Assembly (NCBI RefSeq): GCF_900099965.1
Contig: NZ_FNDJ01000012.1
Location: forward strand, 186,001-250,000
Reading direction: 5' to 3'
Length of the DNA: 64,000 nt
DNA from: Nonomuraea jiangxiensis
GTDB taxonomy: Bacteria; Actinomycetota; Actinomycetes; Streptosporangiales; Streptosporangiaceae
Shown here piece after piece: positions 15,754-25,504 of the stretch. The first letter of the stretch is position 1, and every line of letters starts with the position of its first letter. The notes beneath the pieces are model-generated. The model searched no databases. It saw only the letters and a list, made by a program, of their open reading frames with translations, and was not told where the DNA came from. A program made the translations under genes and the position numbers.

Positions 15754-16710
15754 ATGAGCCTCGACACCCTTCCGCGGGCGATGCGGAGCAACCACCGCCG
15801 CCCGCGCCCGCCCGGCCGCCGCTGGCGTTCCAGACTGGACGTCAAGGCGATGCCGTACGCCCTGGTGTCCCCGTATTTCCTGCTGTTCGCCGCCTTCGGG
15901 CTCTTCCCGTTGGCCTTCACCCTGTACTACTCGCTCTACGACTACGACCTGGCCGGCACCACCGAGTGGGCCGGGCTGGGCAACTACACCGCGCTGCTGG
16001 CCGACGACGACTTCTGGAACGCCGTGGTGAACACGGTGGGCATGTTCGTCATCGCGACCGTCCCGCAGATGCTGCTGGCGCTGTTCCTGGCCAACGCGCT
16101 GAACAAGCGCTTCAGATTCCGCCTGGCGATCCGGATGAGCGTGCTGCTGCCGCTGGTCACCTCGGTGGTCGCGGTCGCGGTGGTGTTCACCCAGCTGTAC
16201 GCCCGCGACTGGGGCCTGGTCAACTGGATCCTCGGCTGGTTCGGCGTGGATCCGACCAACTGGCGGGCCGAGCGCGTGCCGTCCTGGATCGCCATCGCCA
16301 CCATGGTCGACTGGCGCTGGACCGGCTACAACGCGATCATCTTCCTGGCCGGCATGCAGACGATCCCGCGCGACCTGTACGAGGCCGCGGCGATCGACGG
16401 CGCCTCGCGCCGCCGGCAGTTCTGGCAGATCACGCTGCCGATGCTGCGCCCGACCATGATCTTCGTGGTGCTCAACTCCACGATCGGCGGCCTGACGCTG
16501 TTCTCCGAGCCGACCACGTTCTACAACGGCAACGTCGACGGCGGGTCACAGGGGCAGTTCCAGACGGTGGCGATGTTCATCGTCAAGGAGGGCTTCCGCG
16601 AGTTCGACTACGGCTACGCCGCCGCGGCCGCCTGGCTGCTGTTCCTGCTCATCCTCCTAGGAGCGCTCATCAACTTCCTGTTCGTGCGCAGGATCGGGGG
16701 CACGAAATGA
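15754..16710 (+). CDS. cebF: cellobiose ABC transporter permease, MalF type
   Basis: 318 residues with six predicted membrane segments after a basic N-terminus (RRPRPPGRRWRSR). The EAA loop that contacts the ATPase is EAAAIDGASRRRQFWQITLP (about 211-230). ATG is preceded by GAAAGG. It overlaps cebG by ATGA, so the two permeases are coupled and form the heteromeric membrane channel of the importer. The PVYSE-like end (VRRIGG) is normal for the family. Confidence 0.92.
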   Translation: MSLDTLPRAMRSNHRRPRPPGRRWRSRLDVKAMPYALVSPYFLLFAAFGLFPLAFTLYYSLYDYDLAGTTEWAGLGNYTALLADDDFWNAVVNTVGMFVIATVPQMLLALFLANALNKRFRFRLAIRMSVLLPLVTSVVAVAVVFTQLYARDWGLVNWILGWFGVDPTNWRAERVPSWIAIATMVDWRWTGYNAIIFLAGMQTIPRDLYEAAAIDGASRRRQFWQITLPMLRPTMIFVVLNSTIGGLTLFSEPTTFYNGNVDGGSQGQFQTVAMFIVKEGFREFDYGYAAAAAWLLFLLILLGALINFLFVRRIGGTK

Positions 16711-17533
16711 CCAACTGGTCTCCGACCGTCATCACCAGGGTCATGCTGGGCCTGGCCATCGTGGTGTCGGCCTTCCCTCTGTACTGGATGCTGGTGATCG
16801 CCTCGCGCACCAACGCCGACGCGGTGGCGGTGCCGCCGCCGTTCCTGCCGGGTGGCAACCTGGGCGAGAACATCGTCGCGGTGCTCAACAACGAGGACGC
16901 GCACTTCCTGCTGGGCCTGACGAACTCGTTCCTCATCGCGAGCATCGTCACGGTCTCCGTGGTGCTCATCTCGACCCTGGCCGGCTTCTCGTTCGCCAAC
17001 CTGAACTTCAAGGGCCGGAACATGCTGCTGCTCGCCGTGCTGCTCACCATGGCGGTGCCGCTGCAGCAGATGGGCGTGGTCCCGCTCTACCGGCTCATGG
17101 TGAGCCTGGAGTGGACGGGCACCCTCAAGGCGGTCATCCTGCCGTACCTGCTCAACGGGTTCGGCGTGTTCCTGATGACGCAGTACACCCGGCAGGCCGT
17201 GCCCATGGAGCTGGTCGAGGCCGCCCGGGTGGACGGCGCCGCCACGCTGCGCATCTGGTGGAACGTCGTGCTCCCCGCGGTGCGGCCCGGTATGGCCGTG
17301 CTCGGCATCAACACGTTCATGCTCATGTGGAACGACTTCATGTGGCCGCTGATCGTGCTCACCCCGGACAACCCGACCGTGCAGATCGCGATCACCCAGC
17401 TCAACGCCAGGTTCTCGACGAACTACACGTTGATCTTCGCGGGCACCGCGTTGTCCATCATTCCGCTCATCGCAGTATTCGTCGCATTCGGCCGCCAGAT
17501 CGTCGGCGGACTCATGGAAGGTGCGGTCAAGGC

Positions 17534-17537
<4 letters not shown>
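16707..17537 (+). CDS. cebG: cellobiose ABC transporter permease, MalG type
   Basis: 276 residues with six membrane segments. The EAA loop is ELVEAARVDGAATLRIWWNVVLPAVRPG. The ATG overlaps the stop of cebF (ATGA), and its own TGA overlaps the GTG of bglC (GTGA), so uptake and hydrolysis genes are tightly coupled. It is the partner of CebF. Confidence 0.92.
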
Positions 17538-18923
<1,386 letters not shown>

Positions 18924-18943
<20 letters not shown>

Positions 18944-19922
18944 GGCAGTCGCTGCCCGGGCCGGCGTTGGCCGGGGCACGGTGTCGAGAGTCATCAACGG
19001 CTCGCCGAATGTCAGTGCCAGGGCCCGCGAGGCCGTGGAGCTGGCCATTCGCGAGCTGGGCTACGTGCCCAACCGTGCGGCGCGCGCGCTGGTGACGCGC
19101 CGCACGGACACGGTGGCGCTGGTGGTGTCCGAGTCGCAGTTCCGCGTCTTCGACGAGCCGTATTTCGCGGGCACGATCCGCGGCATCGGCTCGGCACTGT
19201 CGGAGACCGGGCTGCAGCTCATCCTGGCGATGGCCCGCACCCCGGAGGAGCACGGGCGCCTCCAGCACTACCTGACCTCGCAGCACGTCGACGGCGTGCT
19301 GCTGCTGTCCCTGCACGGCGCCGACCCGCTGCCGGGCAGGCTGGAGGCGCTGGGCGTGCCGACCGTGCTCGGCGGCCGGCCCGTGGGCCTGGATCCCTAC
19401 AGCTACGTGGACATGGACAACAGGGCAGGGGCCCGCCAGGCGGTCAAATACCTGCTGGGCCTCGGCCGCGCCGCCATCGCGACGATCGCGGGCTCCCAGG
19501 ACATGGGCGTGGGCGTGGACCGGCTGGCCGGCTACCGCGACGCGCTGCTGCCCTCGCGGCTGCCAGAGCTGGTGGCCTACGGCGACTTCTCGGAGCAGAG
19601 CGGCGCGACCGCGATGGCCGAGCTGCTGGCGGCCCATCCCGATCTCGACGCGGTCTTCGCCGCCTCCGACCCGATGGCGCTGGGCGCGATGCGCGTGCTC
19701 AAGGCCCAGGGGCGGGCGATCCCGGGCGACGTGGCGGTGATCGGGTTCGACGACTCCAAGGCCGCGCTGCACGCCGACCCGCCGCTGACCACCGTCCACC
19801 AGCCGACCGAGGCGATGGGCCGGCAGATGGCCCAGCTCCTGGTGGCCCGGATCAACGGCGAGGAGCTGCGCCAGCCCGTCGTGATCCTCGACACGCACCT
19901 GGTGCGCCGGGAGTCCGCGTGA
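18924..19922 (+). CDS. cebR: LacI-family repressor of cellobiose utilisation
   Basis: 332 residues. The LacI helix-turn-helix and hinge are at the N-terminus (TLEAVAARAGVGRGTVSRVINGSPNVS ... NRAARALV, about 5-60), followed by the periplasmic-binding-protein-like effector domain (VAVIGFDDSKAALHADPPLTTV near the end). The ATG lies inside the 3' end of bglC. As last gene of the operon it would be autoregulated through the two TGGGAGCGCTCCCA sites. In Streptomyces cebR is usually divergent or upstream; here it is downstream. Confidence 0.92.
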
Positions 19923-19972
19923 CCGGGGACCACGAGCCGGACCGTCACCATCGCCTGGAAGGGTGGGTCGCC

Positions 19973-19986
19973 TGAGAGCGCTCCGC
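19973..19986. promoter_or_regulatory. weak CebR-like site upstream of the phosphotransferase gene
   Basis: TGAGAGCGCTCCGC matches the 14-bp CebR box in 11 positions, including the GAGCGCTC core, and ends 14 bp before the GTG of the next gene. It may be a low-affinity site or chance, since GAGCGCTC is a common core in high-GC DNA. Confidence 0.3.
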
Positions 19987-20000
19987 CGAAAGGGGTTGCC

Positions 20001-20996
20001 GTGGACAGTAGGACGAAGCGCCGGCTGACCGGCGCCGAGCTCGACGCGCTGACCCGGCGCGCGCTGGGCGCGGGCGTGACGGCCGCCACCGAGCTGACCG
20101 ACGGCTTCGCCAACGCCGTCTGGCGGCTGCGGCTGGACGACGGGCGCGAGGTGGTGCTCAAGCTGTCGCCGCCCCCCGACCTCGATCAGCTCAGCTACGA
20201 GCGCAACCTGCTGCGCATGGAGGCCACCGCCTACGAGCTGGCGCTGCGGGCGGGGGTGCCGGTGGCGGAGCTGCTGCGGGCCGGCTTCGACGATCCGGTG
20301 CTGGGCGGCGACTACTTACTGCTGGGCGCGCTGGACGGCGTGTCGTGGAACGACGTCAAGCCCGCGGGCGAGGACGCCCTGCGCCGGGAGCTGGGCCGCC
20401 ATCTGGCCAGGTTCAACACGGTGACCGGCGAGGTGTTCGGCTACCCGCACGCCGGGATCGTCGGCGCCACCTGGCGGGAGGCGTTCCTGGCCATGGTGTG
20501 CGCGCTGGTCGGCGACATCGAGCGCTACCCCACACCGCTGCCCCGCCCGGCCGGGGAGATCATGGCGGTGTTCGAGTCGGCGGCGCCGGTGCTCGACGAG
20601 GTGACGACGCCGCGGCTGGTGCACTTCGACGTGTGGGCGGGCAACGTCTTCCTCGACCTGAGCGGGACGCCGCGGATCCAGGCCATCATCGACCACGAGC
20701 GGGCCTTCTGGGGCGACCCGATCGCCGAGTTCGTCACGCCGACGATCTTCGGCGAGCTGCGCGAGGACGACCCGCTGCTGGCCGGCTACCGCGAGGTGAC
20801 GCCGCTGGAGCTCACCCCGTCGGCGCTGGTGCGGCTCGACCTCTACCGCGCCTACCTCTACCTGATCCTGCTGGTCGAGAACGGACCCCGGCAATACCCG
20901 GAGGACGAGTACGCCAGGGTCCGCGATCAGGCCATCCGCTCACTCGGAGACGTGCTGGACCGCCTCATACGCGCGTCCCCGGGCTCCGGGGGCTAG
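20001..20996 (+). CDS. aminoglycoside phosphotransferase (APH)-fold kinase
   Basis: 331 residues with the APH/choline-kinase fold. The ATP-binding Lys54 is in VVLKLS; the catalytic loop is HFDVWAGNVFLD (Asp210, Asn215); the metal-binding Asp231 is in IIDHERAFWGDP. The usual HGD is HFD here. These kinases act on small molecules such as sugars, amino alcohols or antibiotics; resistance should not be assumed. GTG start, AAAGGGG upstream. It lies 78 bp after cebR with a weak CebR-like site in between, which hints at sugar-linked control. Its 3' end overlaps the convergent M64 peptidase gene by 57 bp. Confidence 0.82.
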   Translation: MDSRTKRRLTGAELDALTRRALGAGVTAATELTDGFANAVWRLRLDDGREVVLKLSPPPDLDQLSYERNLLRMEATAYELALRAGVPVAELLRAGFDDPVLGGDYLLLGALDGVSWNDVKPAGEDALRRELGRHLARFNTVTGEVFGYPHAGIVGATWREAFLAMVCALVGDIERYPTPLPRPAGEIMAVFESAAPVLDEVTTPRLVHFDVWAGNVFLDLSGTPRIQAIIDHERAFWGDPIAEFVTPTIFGELREDDPLLAGYREVTPLELTPSALVRLDLYRAYLYLILLVENGPRQYPEDEYARVRDQAIRSLGDVLDRLIRASPGSGG

Positions 20997-23183
20997 GTCT
21001 GCGCACTGGCCGGCGCCGGTGATCGTGTTCGGCACGCCGAGGTCCACCGGCGCGGGCGTGTTGCCGGCGCAGGCGAGCGCGCCCTTGACCGTGGTGCCCG
21101 AGAGGATCGGCGCGGTGTTGCCGGTCAGCCGCGCCGCGCCGCGCAGGTCGGCGCCGACGACGGTGAGCGCCCGCGCGCCGTCGACGCTGACCGCGCCGCT
21201 GACGCGGGTGTTCAGCAGGTGCACGGCGGCGGCCCCGGACGCGGTCAGCGTGCCGGTGAGGCTGCCGCCGGTGACCACCAGCGCGGCCCCCGGCCGGACG
21301 GTGACGTTGCCGGTGACCTGGGCGCCGTCCAGGCAGGTGACGCCGCCGGCGACGGTGATGGGGCCGCGCTGCGCGCCGGTGAGCGTGCGGGTGCAGGCGG
21401 GCGGCGGGGCGATCGTGGTGACGGTGAAGCGGCCGGGCGCGCCGTAGTTGCCCGCGGCGTCGATCGAGCGGTACTCGACCTCGTGCCGGCCGCGCGGCAG
21501 CTTGCCGTAGACCAGGGAGTCGATGACCGTGCCCTCCTCCGAGAACGTCCACGGCAGCTCGGACGAGGTCGGCCAGCCGAAGTAGTTGAACCAGCCGTCG
21601 CCGTCCACCCGCGACTCCGAGACCACGTAGCCGTCGTGATCGTCGTCTCCGGTGAGCCGCATGGAGAACGGGCCGTTGTAGACGTAGGTGTCGCCGGACC
21701 GGGCGAGCGGCCGGGACAGCTCGTATCCGGTGGTGGGCGGGGTGGCGTCGACCGTCCAGGTGCGCGTCTGGCCGCCCAGGGTGGCGGTGAGGGTGTGCGT
21801 GCCGGGCGCCAGGTCGTGGCCGCCCAGGTCGAAGTCGGTGCCCGTGGCCCGCTCGCCGTCCAGCGTCCAGGTGACCTCGGGGACGGTGGTGGCCGGGTGG
21901 GTGGTCTCGACGTAGACGACGTCGTCGCGGCCGAGCGGGCGGTCGGTGGGCGTGGAGGAGACGAAGGCGGGCTCGACGCCGTCCGGCGGGGTGGTCAGCG
22001 CGGTGTCCACCGTCCAGGTGCGCGTCCTGGTGATGGCCGACCTGATCGCCGGGTCCCGGACGAACTCGGTGGGGTCGGTGACCGTGGCCCTGACCGTGTG
22101 CGTGCCGGGGGTGAGGCCGAGGGTGCGCAGGTCGAGGGTGTCGCGGTCGCCGGGCAGGTCCGTGCCGTCCACGGTCCAAGTGGTCGTGAGGGAGTGGCCG
22201 ACCGGGCGCATCGGCTCGACCCAGAGCACCCGGTCGGCGCCGACGGGGGCGGCCGTGGGGGCGGAGTCCTGGATGACCATGGTCTTGGCGGTGATGCGCT
22301 GGACCATGACCTCGCGGCCGACCTGGTCGTAGTAGTAGCCGAGGGTCTTCATCATCGAGTGCCGGCTCGGCCGCCAGACGCCGGTCGTGTAGTAGAGACC
22401 GCCCTCGTAGCGGGCGATCGGGCCGCCGGACTCGCTGGGCTCGCCCAGCCAGCGCCACCACTTGCGCCGCTGGTCGCTCATCTGCTGCTCGGTGAGCAGG
22501 GTGTGGTGGGCGCTGGACGGCTCGCCGCCGGTGTAGGCGCCGCCGGGGACGCCGCGCTGGTAGTAGTCGTACTCGTCCTGCAAACCGCCCAGGGAGTGGC
22601 CCAGCTCGTGCGGGCTGATCAGGGCGGACATGCTGTTGCTGCCGGAAGCGGTGGCGTACGCGCCGCCGGCGCCGCCGTACGTGGCGCTGTTGCCCAGGGC
22701 GAGGATCTGCCGGTTGCCGGTGGTGGTGCCGGTGACCAGGTTCGCGAACCGGTTGGCGGCGGCGTTGTCCATGGTGATCAGGCGCTGGACGCTGCCGGGG
22801 TCGCACCGGCCCCAGAAGCCCATGCCGAGCGGCGTGTTCCGCCGCGGCGCGTCGAGGCCGGGGTCGCAGCTGATGCCCGACTCGCCGGAGACGATGTCGA
22901 TCCGGTAGACGTTGATGTAGTTCCGGTAGGTCTTGAACGGCTCGATGGACCACATCACGTTGAGGTGCCGGTCCACGTCGGCCTGGAACCGGGCCTGCTC
23001 CGCGGCGGTGTAGCCGTCACCCATGACGATCAGGTTGAACCGTTGGGCGGGAGCCCCCGTGACCTGCACGGGCACGACGGTGGCCGAGCCGGGTTCGGGG
23101 GCGGTGGCATGCGCCGGGACGGTCAGCACCGGGGGGACGGACAGCAGGGCGGCGGCCAGTACCAGGGCCGCTAATCTACGCAT
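20940..23183 (-). CDS. secreted M64-family metallopeptidase with Ig-like and beta-helix-like tail
   Basis: 747 residues. A signal peptide (about 1-27, ending AHA) is followed by an IgA-peptidase-like M64 domain. The zinc site is HELGHSLGGLQDEYDY: His192, Glu193 and His196, with Asp203 the likely third ligand. Beyond about residue 320 are two Ig-like repeats ending in RTWTVD, then a segment of short GNVTV/GGSLTGTLTASG-type repeats (about 620-730) that looks like a right-handed beta-helix. The N-terminus also has the typical FNLIVMGDGYTAAEQARFQADVDRHL. It is exported and should cleave proteins outside the cell; the natural target is unknown. ATG start; tail-to-tail overlap with the phosphotransferase gene. 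Confidence 0.88.
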   Translation of the reverse strand: MRRLAALVLAAALLSVPPVLTVPAHATAPEPGSATVVPVQVTGAPAQRFNLIVMGDGYTAAEQARFQADVDRHLNVMWSIEPFKTYRNYINVYRIDIVSGESGISCDPGLDAPRRNTPLGMGFWGRCDPGSVQRLITMDNAAANRFANLVTGTTTGNRQILALGNSATYGGAGGAYATASGSNSMSALISPHELGHSLGGLQDEYDYYQRGVPGGAYTGGEPSSAHHTLLTEQQMSDQRRKWWRWLGEPSESGGPIARYEGGLYYTTGVWRPSRHSMMKTLGYYYDQVGREVMVQRITAKTMVIQDSAPTAAPVGADRVLWVEPMRPVGHSLTTTWTVDGTDLPGDRDTLDLRTLGLTPGTHTVRATVTDPTEFVRDPAIRSAITRTRTWTVDTALTTPPDGVEPAFVSSTPTDRPLGRDDVVYVETTHPATTVPEVTWTLDGERATGTDFDLGGHDLAPGTHTLTATLGGQTRTWTVDATPPTTGYELSRPLARSGDTYVYNGPFSMRLTGDDDHDGYVVSESRVDGDGWFNYFGWPTSSELPWTFSEEGTVIDSLVYGKLPRGRHEVEYRSIDAAGNYGAPGRFTVTTIAPPPACTRTLTGAQRGPITVAGGVTCLDGAQVTGNVTVRPGAALVVTGGSLTGTLTASGAAAVHLLNTRVSGAVSVDGARALTVVGADLRGAARLTGNTAPILSGTTVKGALACAGNTPAPVDLGVPNTITGAGQCADLAPGARGRAYEAVQHVSE

Positions 23184-23247
23184 GCCCTGAACTATCGGGC
23201 CAAAGCCGGCCTTGCGTCCATGGTCCGCGCCGATCTTCCGGCGGCCG

Positions 23248-24081
23248 TCAGGCGCTGGGCAGTTCGGTCAGCAGGATGGGTGGCGTCGTGGGCTTCTTGG
23301 AGCCGCCCGCGGGCTCGACCGTGAGCGCCACGTGGCCGTCGCCGGGCACGGGCGTGAGGAGCACGGGCGTGGTCATCCCGCCCTGCTCGTGCCGGAGCAG
23401 GCCGGCCGGGCGCGGGCCGCCGGGGCCCATCAGCCACAGCTCGTACGCCCGGCCGCGCGGCGGCTCGGGCAGGTCGGACGAGGCGAACACCATGCGGCCA
23501 CGCGAGCGGGAGATCACCACCGTGCCGGTGCCGCCGCTGGTGACCGGCTGCCGCACGGTCTCGGCGTCCGGCGCGGCCAGCACGGCGAGCAGCTCACCGT
23601 TCCTGGCGTTCACCTCGCCCAGCTCGCGGCGGGCGTCGAAGGCCAGCACGCCCAGCACGACCGCGGCCGCCGCCGAGACCGCCGCCAGGGCCGCCGCCAC
23701 CCTGGTCCGCCGGGACCGCAGCGGCAGCACGACCTGTCCGGCGTCGGACGTCACGCGGATCTCCGGCGCCACGGCCTCCGGTATCCGTTCGCGCCGGGGG
23801 TGCCAGATCGTCGGGCTGTCGTCGTGGTCCTGTCCTCGCTCCTGTCGCGGCGCGTCGGGACGGCGCCGCTCGTGGGCGGCGGAGAGGAGCCGCCGCCGCA
23901 GCCCGGTGGGCGGCGGCTCGGCCACCGCCTCGGCCAGCCTCGCGGCCGTCTCCCGCAGCCGGCGCACCTCGACCCCGCAGCGCGGGCAGGCGAGCAGGTG
24001 CTCCTCGAAAAGCACCCACTCGGCGTACGGCAGCGCGTGCACGGCGTAGGCGCCAGAGAGGGTGTGGAGCTCGTCGTTCAT
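23248..24081 (-). CDS. RskA-like zinc anti-sigma factor (orphan)
   Basis: 277 residues. The N-terminal zinc-binding anti-sigma motif is HLLACPRC (His28, Cys32, Cys35). A single membrane segment (VAAALAAVSAAAAVVLGVLAF, about 128-148) leads to an extracellular RskA domain (GRAYELWLMGPGGPRPAGLL ... HVALTVEPAGGS). It should hold an ECF sigma factor of the SigK/SigL type at the membrane until regulated proteolysis. GGAAGG precedes the ATG. No sigma-factor gene is adjacent: the upstream neighbour is a divergent monooxygenase and the downstream one the M64 peptidase. Its cognate factor must be elsewhere or lost. Confidence 0.87.
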   Translation of the reverse strand: MNDELHTLSGAYAVHALPYAEWVLFEEHLLACPRCGVEVRRLRETAARLAEAVAEPPPTGLRRRLLSAAHERRRPDAPRQERGQDHDDSPTIWHPRRERIPEAVAPEIRVTSDAGQVVLPLRSRRTRVAAALAAVSAAAAVVLGVLAFDARRELGEVNARNGELLAVLAAPDAETVRQPVTSGGTGTVVISRSRGRMVFASSDLPEPPRGRAYELWLMGPGGPRPAGLLRHEQGGMTTPVLLTPVPGDGHVALTVEPAGGSKKPTTPPILLTELPSA

Positions 24082-24173
24082 CCTTCCACTCCCTGTGCGA
24101 GAGGCGGCTCACGCATGTACTTCGGTGGTTCGGGCATGTCGGATGGCCACGAGGCTTGCTCATTTCCGATGGT

Positions 24174-24188
24174 GTGAGAGAATCTCAC
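24174..24188. promoter_or_regulatory. GTGAGA-gaa-TCTCAC palindrome in the divergent promoter
   Basis: A perfect 6+6 bp inverted repeat with a three-base centre lies 13 bp before the monooxygenase ATG, in the gap shared with the anti-sigma gene. The size and symmetry suit a TetR- or MarR-type repressor; the regulator is not adjacent. Confidence 0.45.
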
Positions 24189-24201
24189 TAGGTGATGAAT
24201 T

Positions 24202-25404
24202 ATGAGCTGTGTCATAGCGGGCGGCGGCCCGGCGGGCGCTGTGCTCGCGTTGCTGCTGGCCAGAGCGGGCGTCGAGGTGACGCTGCTGGAGAAGCACGGT
24301 GACTTCCTGCGCGACTTCCGGGGAGACACCATCCATCCGTCCACGCTGCAGGTGCTCGACGAGCTGGGCTTGGCAGAGGAGTTCGCGAAGATCCCGCACC
24401 GCAGGGCGTACGGGATGACCATGGTGTCGGACGCCGGCGAGATCCGGCTGACGAGCCTGCGCGGGCTGCCCGGCCGGTACGACTACATCGCGTTCGTCCC
24501 GCAGTGGGACTTCCTCAAGCTGGTCACCTCGGCCGCCGCGGCCTACCCGGCCTTCCACCTGAAGATGAACGCCGAGGCCTACGACCTGATCAGGGAGAAC
24601 GGGGCCGTACGCGGCCTGCGCTACCGGGACGCGTCCGGCGAGCACGAGATCAGGGCGGACCTGACGGTCGCCGCCGACGGCCGGCACTCGACCCTGCGGA
24701 GCCGGGCCGGGCTCGTGCCGAAGGACCTCCGCGCGCCGATGGACGTGGTGTGGTTCCGGCTGCCCCGGCACGACGATGACCGCACGGACGCCTTCCTGCG
24801 CGTCTCCGCCGGGCACATGATGGTCGCGATCAACCGGGAGACCTACTGGCAGCTGGCGTACCTGATCCCCAAGGGCGGCTTCGGCGAGCTCGTCCGCGGC
24901 GGGATCGACGCCCTCCGCGAGCCGGTGGCCGAGCTGCTGCCGTGGCTGGCCGACCGGGTCGGGCAGATCAGCGACTTCGACGACGTCAGCGTGCTCACGG
25001 TGGCGCTCAACCGGCTGCGCCGCTGGCACCGGCCCGGGTTCCTGTGCATCGGGGACGCCGCGCACGCCATGTCGCCGGTGTTCGGGGTGGGGATCAACCT
25101 GGCCGTGCAGGACGCGGTCGCCACCGCCAACCTGCTGGCGGGCTCGCTCCGGTCGGGCGGGCCGATCCCGGAGTCCACCCTGCACCTGCTGCAGCGCCGG
25201 CGGCTGTTCCCGACGCTCGTCACGCAGGAGGCGCAGCGGCTGGTCCAGAACCGGGTGATCAGCCCCGCGCTGAGCCGGCGGTTCAACCCGTCCCGGATGC
25301 CACGCGACCTGACGAGGATCCCCGGGATCAACCGGCTGACGGCCCGCTTCCTCGGGCTCGGCGTACGCCCGGAGCACGTCGAGGTTCCCGCGGCGGGCAG
25401 CTGA
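24202..25404 (+). CDS. FAD-dependent monooxygenase (UbiH/PHBH-like)
   Basis: 400 residues of the group A flavin monooxygenase family. The FAD dinucleotide motif is GGGPAG (7-12) in VIAGGGPAGAVLALLLARAGVEVTLLEKH; a DG motif is VAADGRHSTLR; the second FAD motif is GDAAHAM (284-290) followed by SPVFGVGINLAVQDA. It would hydroxylate an aromatic or similar substrate with NAD(P)H and oxygen; the substrate is not visible. No ribosome site is clear. It stands alone behind a palindromic operator, divergent from the anti-sigma gene. Confidence 0.87.
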   Translation: MSCVIAGGGPAGAVLALLLARAGVEVTLLEKHGDFLRDFRGDTIHPSTLQVLDELGLAEEFAKIPHRRAYGMTMVSDAGEIRLTSLRGLPGRYDYIAFVPQWDFLKLVTSAAAAYPAFHLKMNAEAYDLIRENGAVRGLRYRDASGEHEIRADLTVAADGRHSTLRSRAGLVPKDLRAPMDVVWFRLPRHDDDRTDAFLRVSAGHMMVAINRETYWQLAYLIPKGGFGELVRGGIDALREPVAELLPWLADRVGQISDFDDVSVLTVALNRLRRWHRPGFLCIGDAAHAMSPVFGVGINLAVQDAVATANLLAGSLRSGGPIPESTLHLLQRRRLFPTLVTQEAQRLVQNRVISPALSRRFNPSRMPRDLTRIPGINRLTARFLGLGVRPEHVEVPAAGS

Positions 25405-25504
25405 CCCGCCCGCCCGCCGCGACGCGCCGGAGGGCATGTCAAATGGTGGGACAATGAGGTCGGTTGGTCGGCAGAACGGGGTCAGTGGAATACCCTCGTA
25501 TCTC

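Noticed and set aside
20001..20996. Aminoglycoside resistance gene
   Set aside because: Only the APH fold is supported. The HFD catalytic loop and sugar-operon neighbourhood do not indicate antibiotic modification.
20965..22953. Second minus-strand frame inside the M64 gene
   Set aside because: Arg/His/Pro-rich shadow of the M64 frame, which has a signal peptide and zinc motif.
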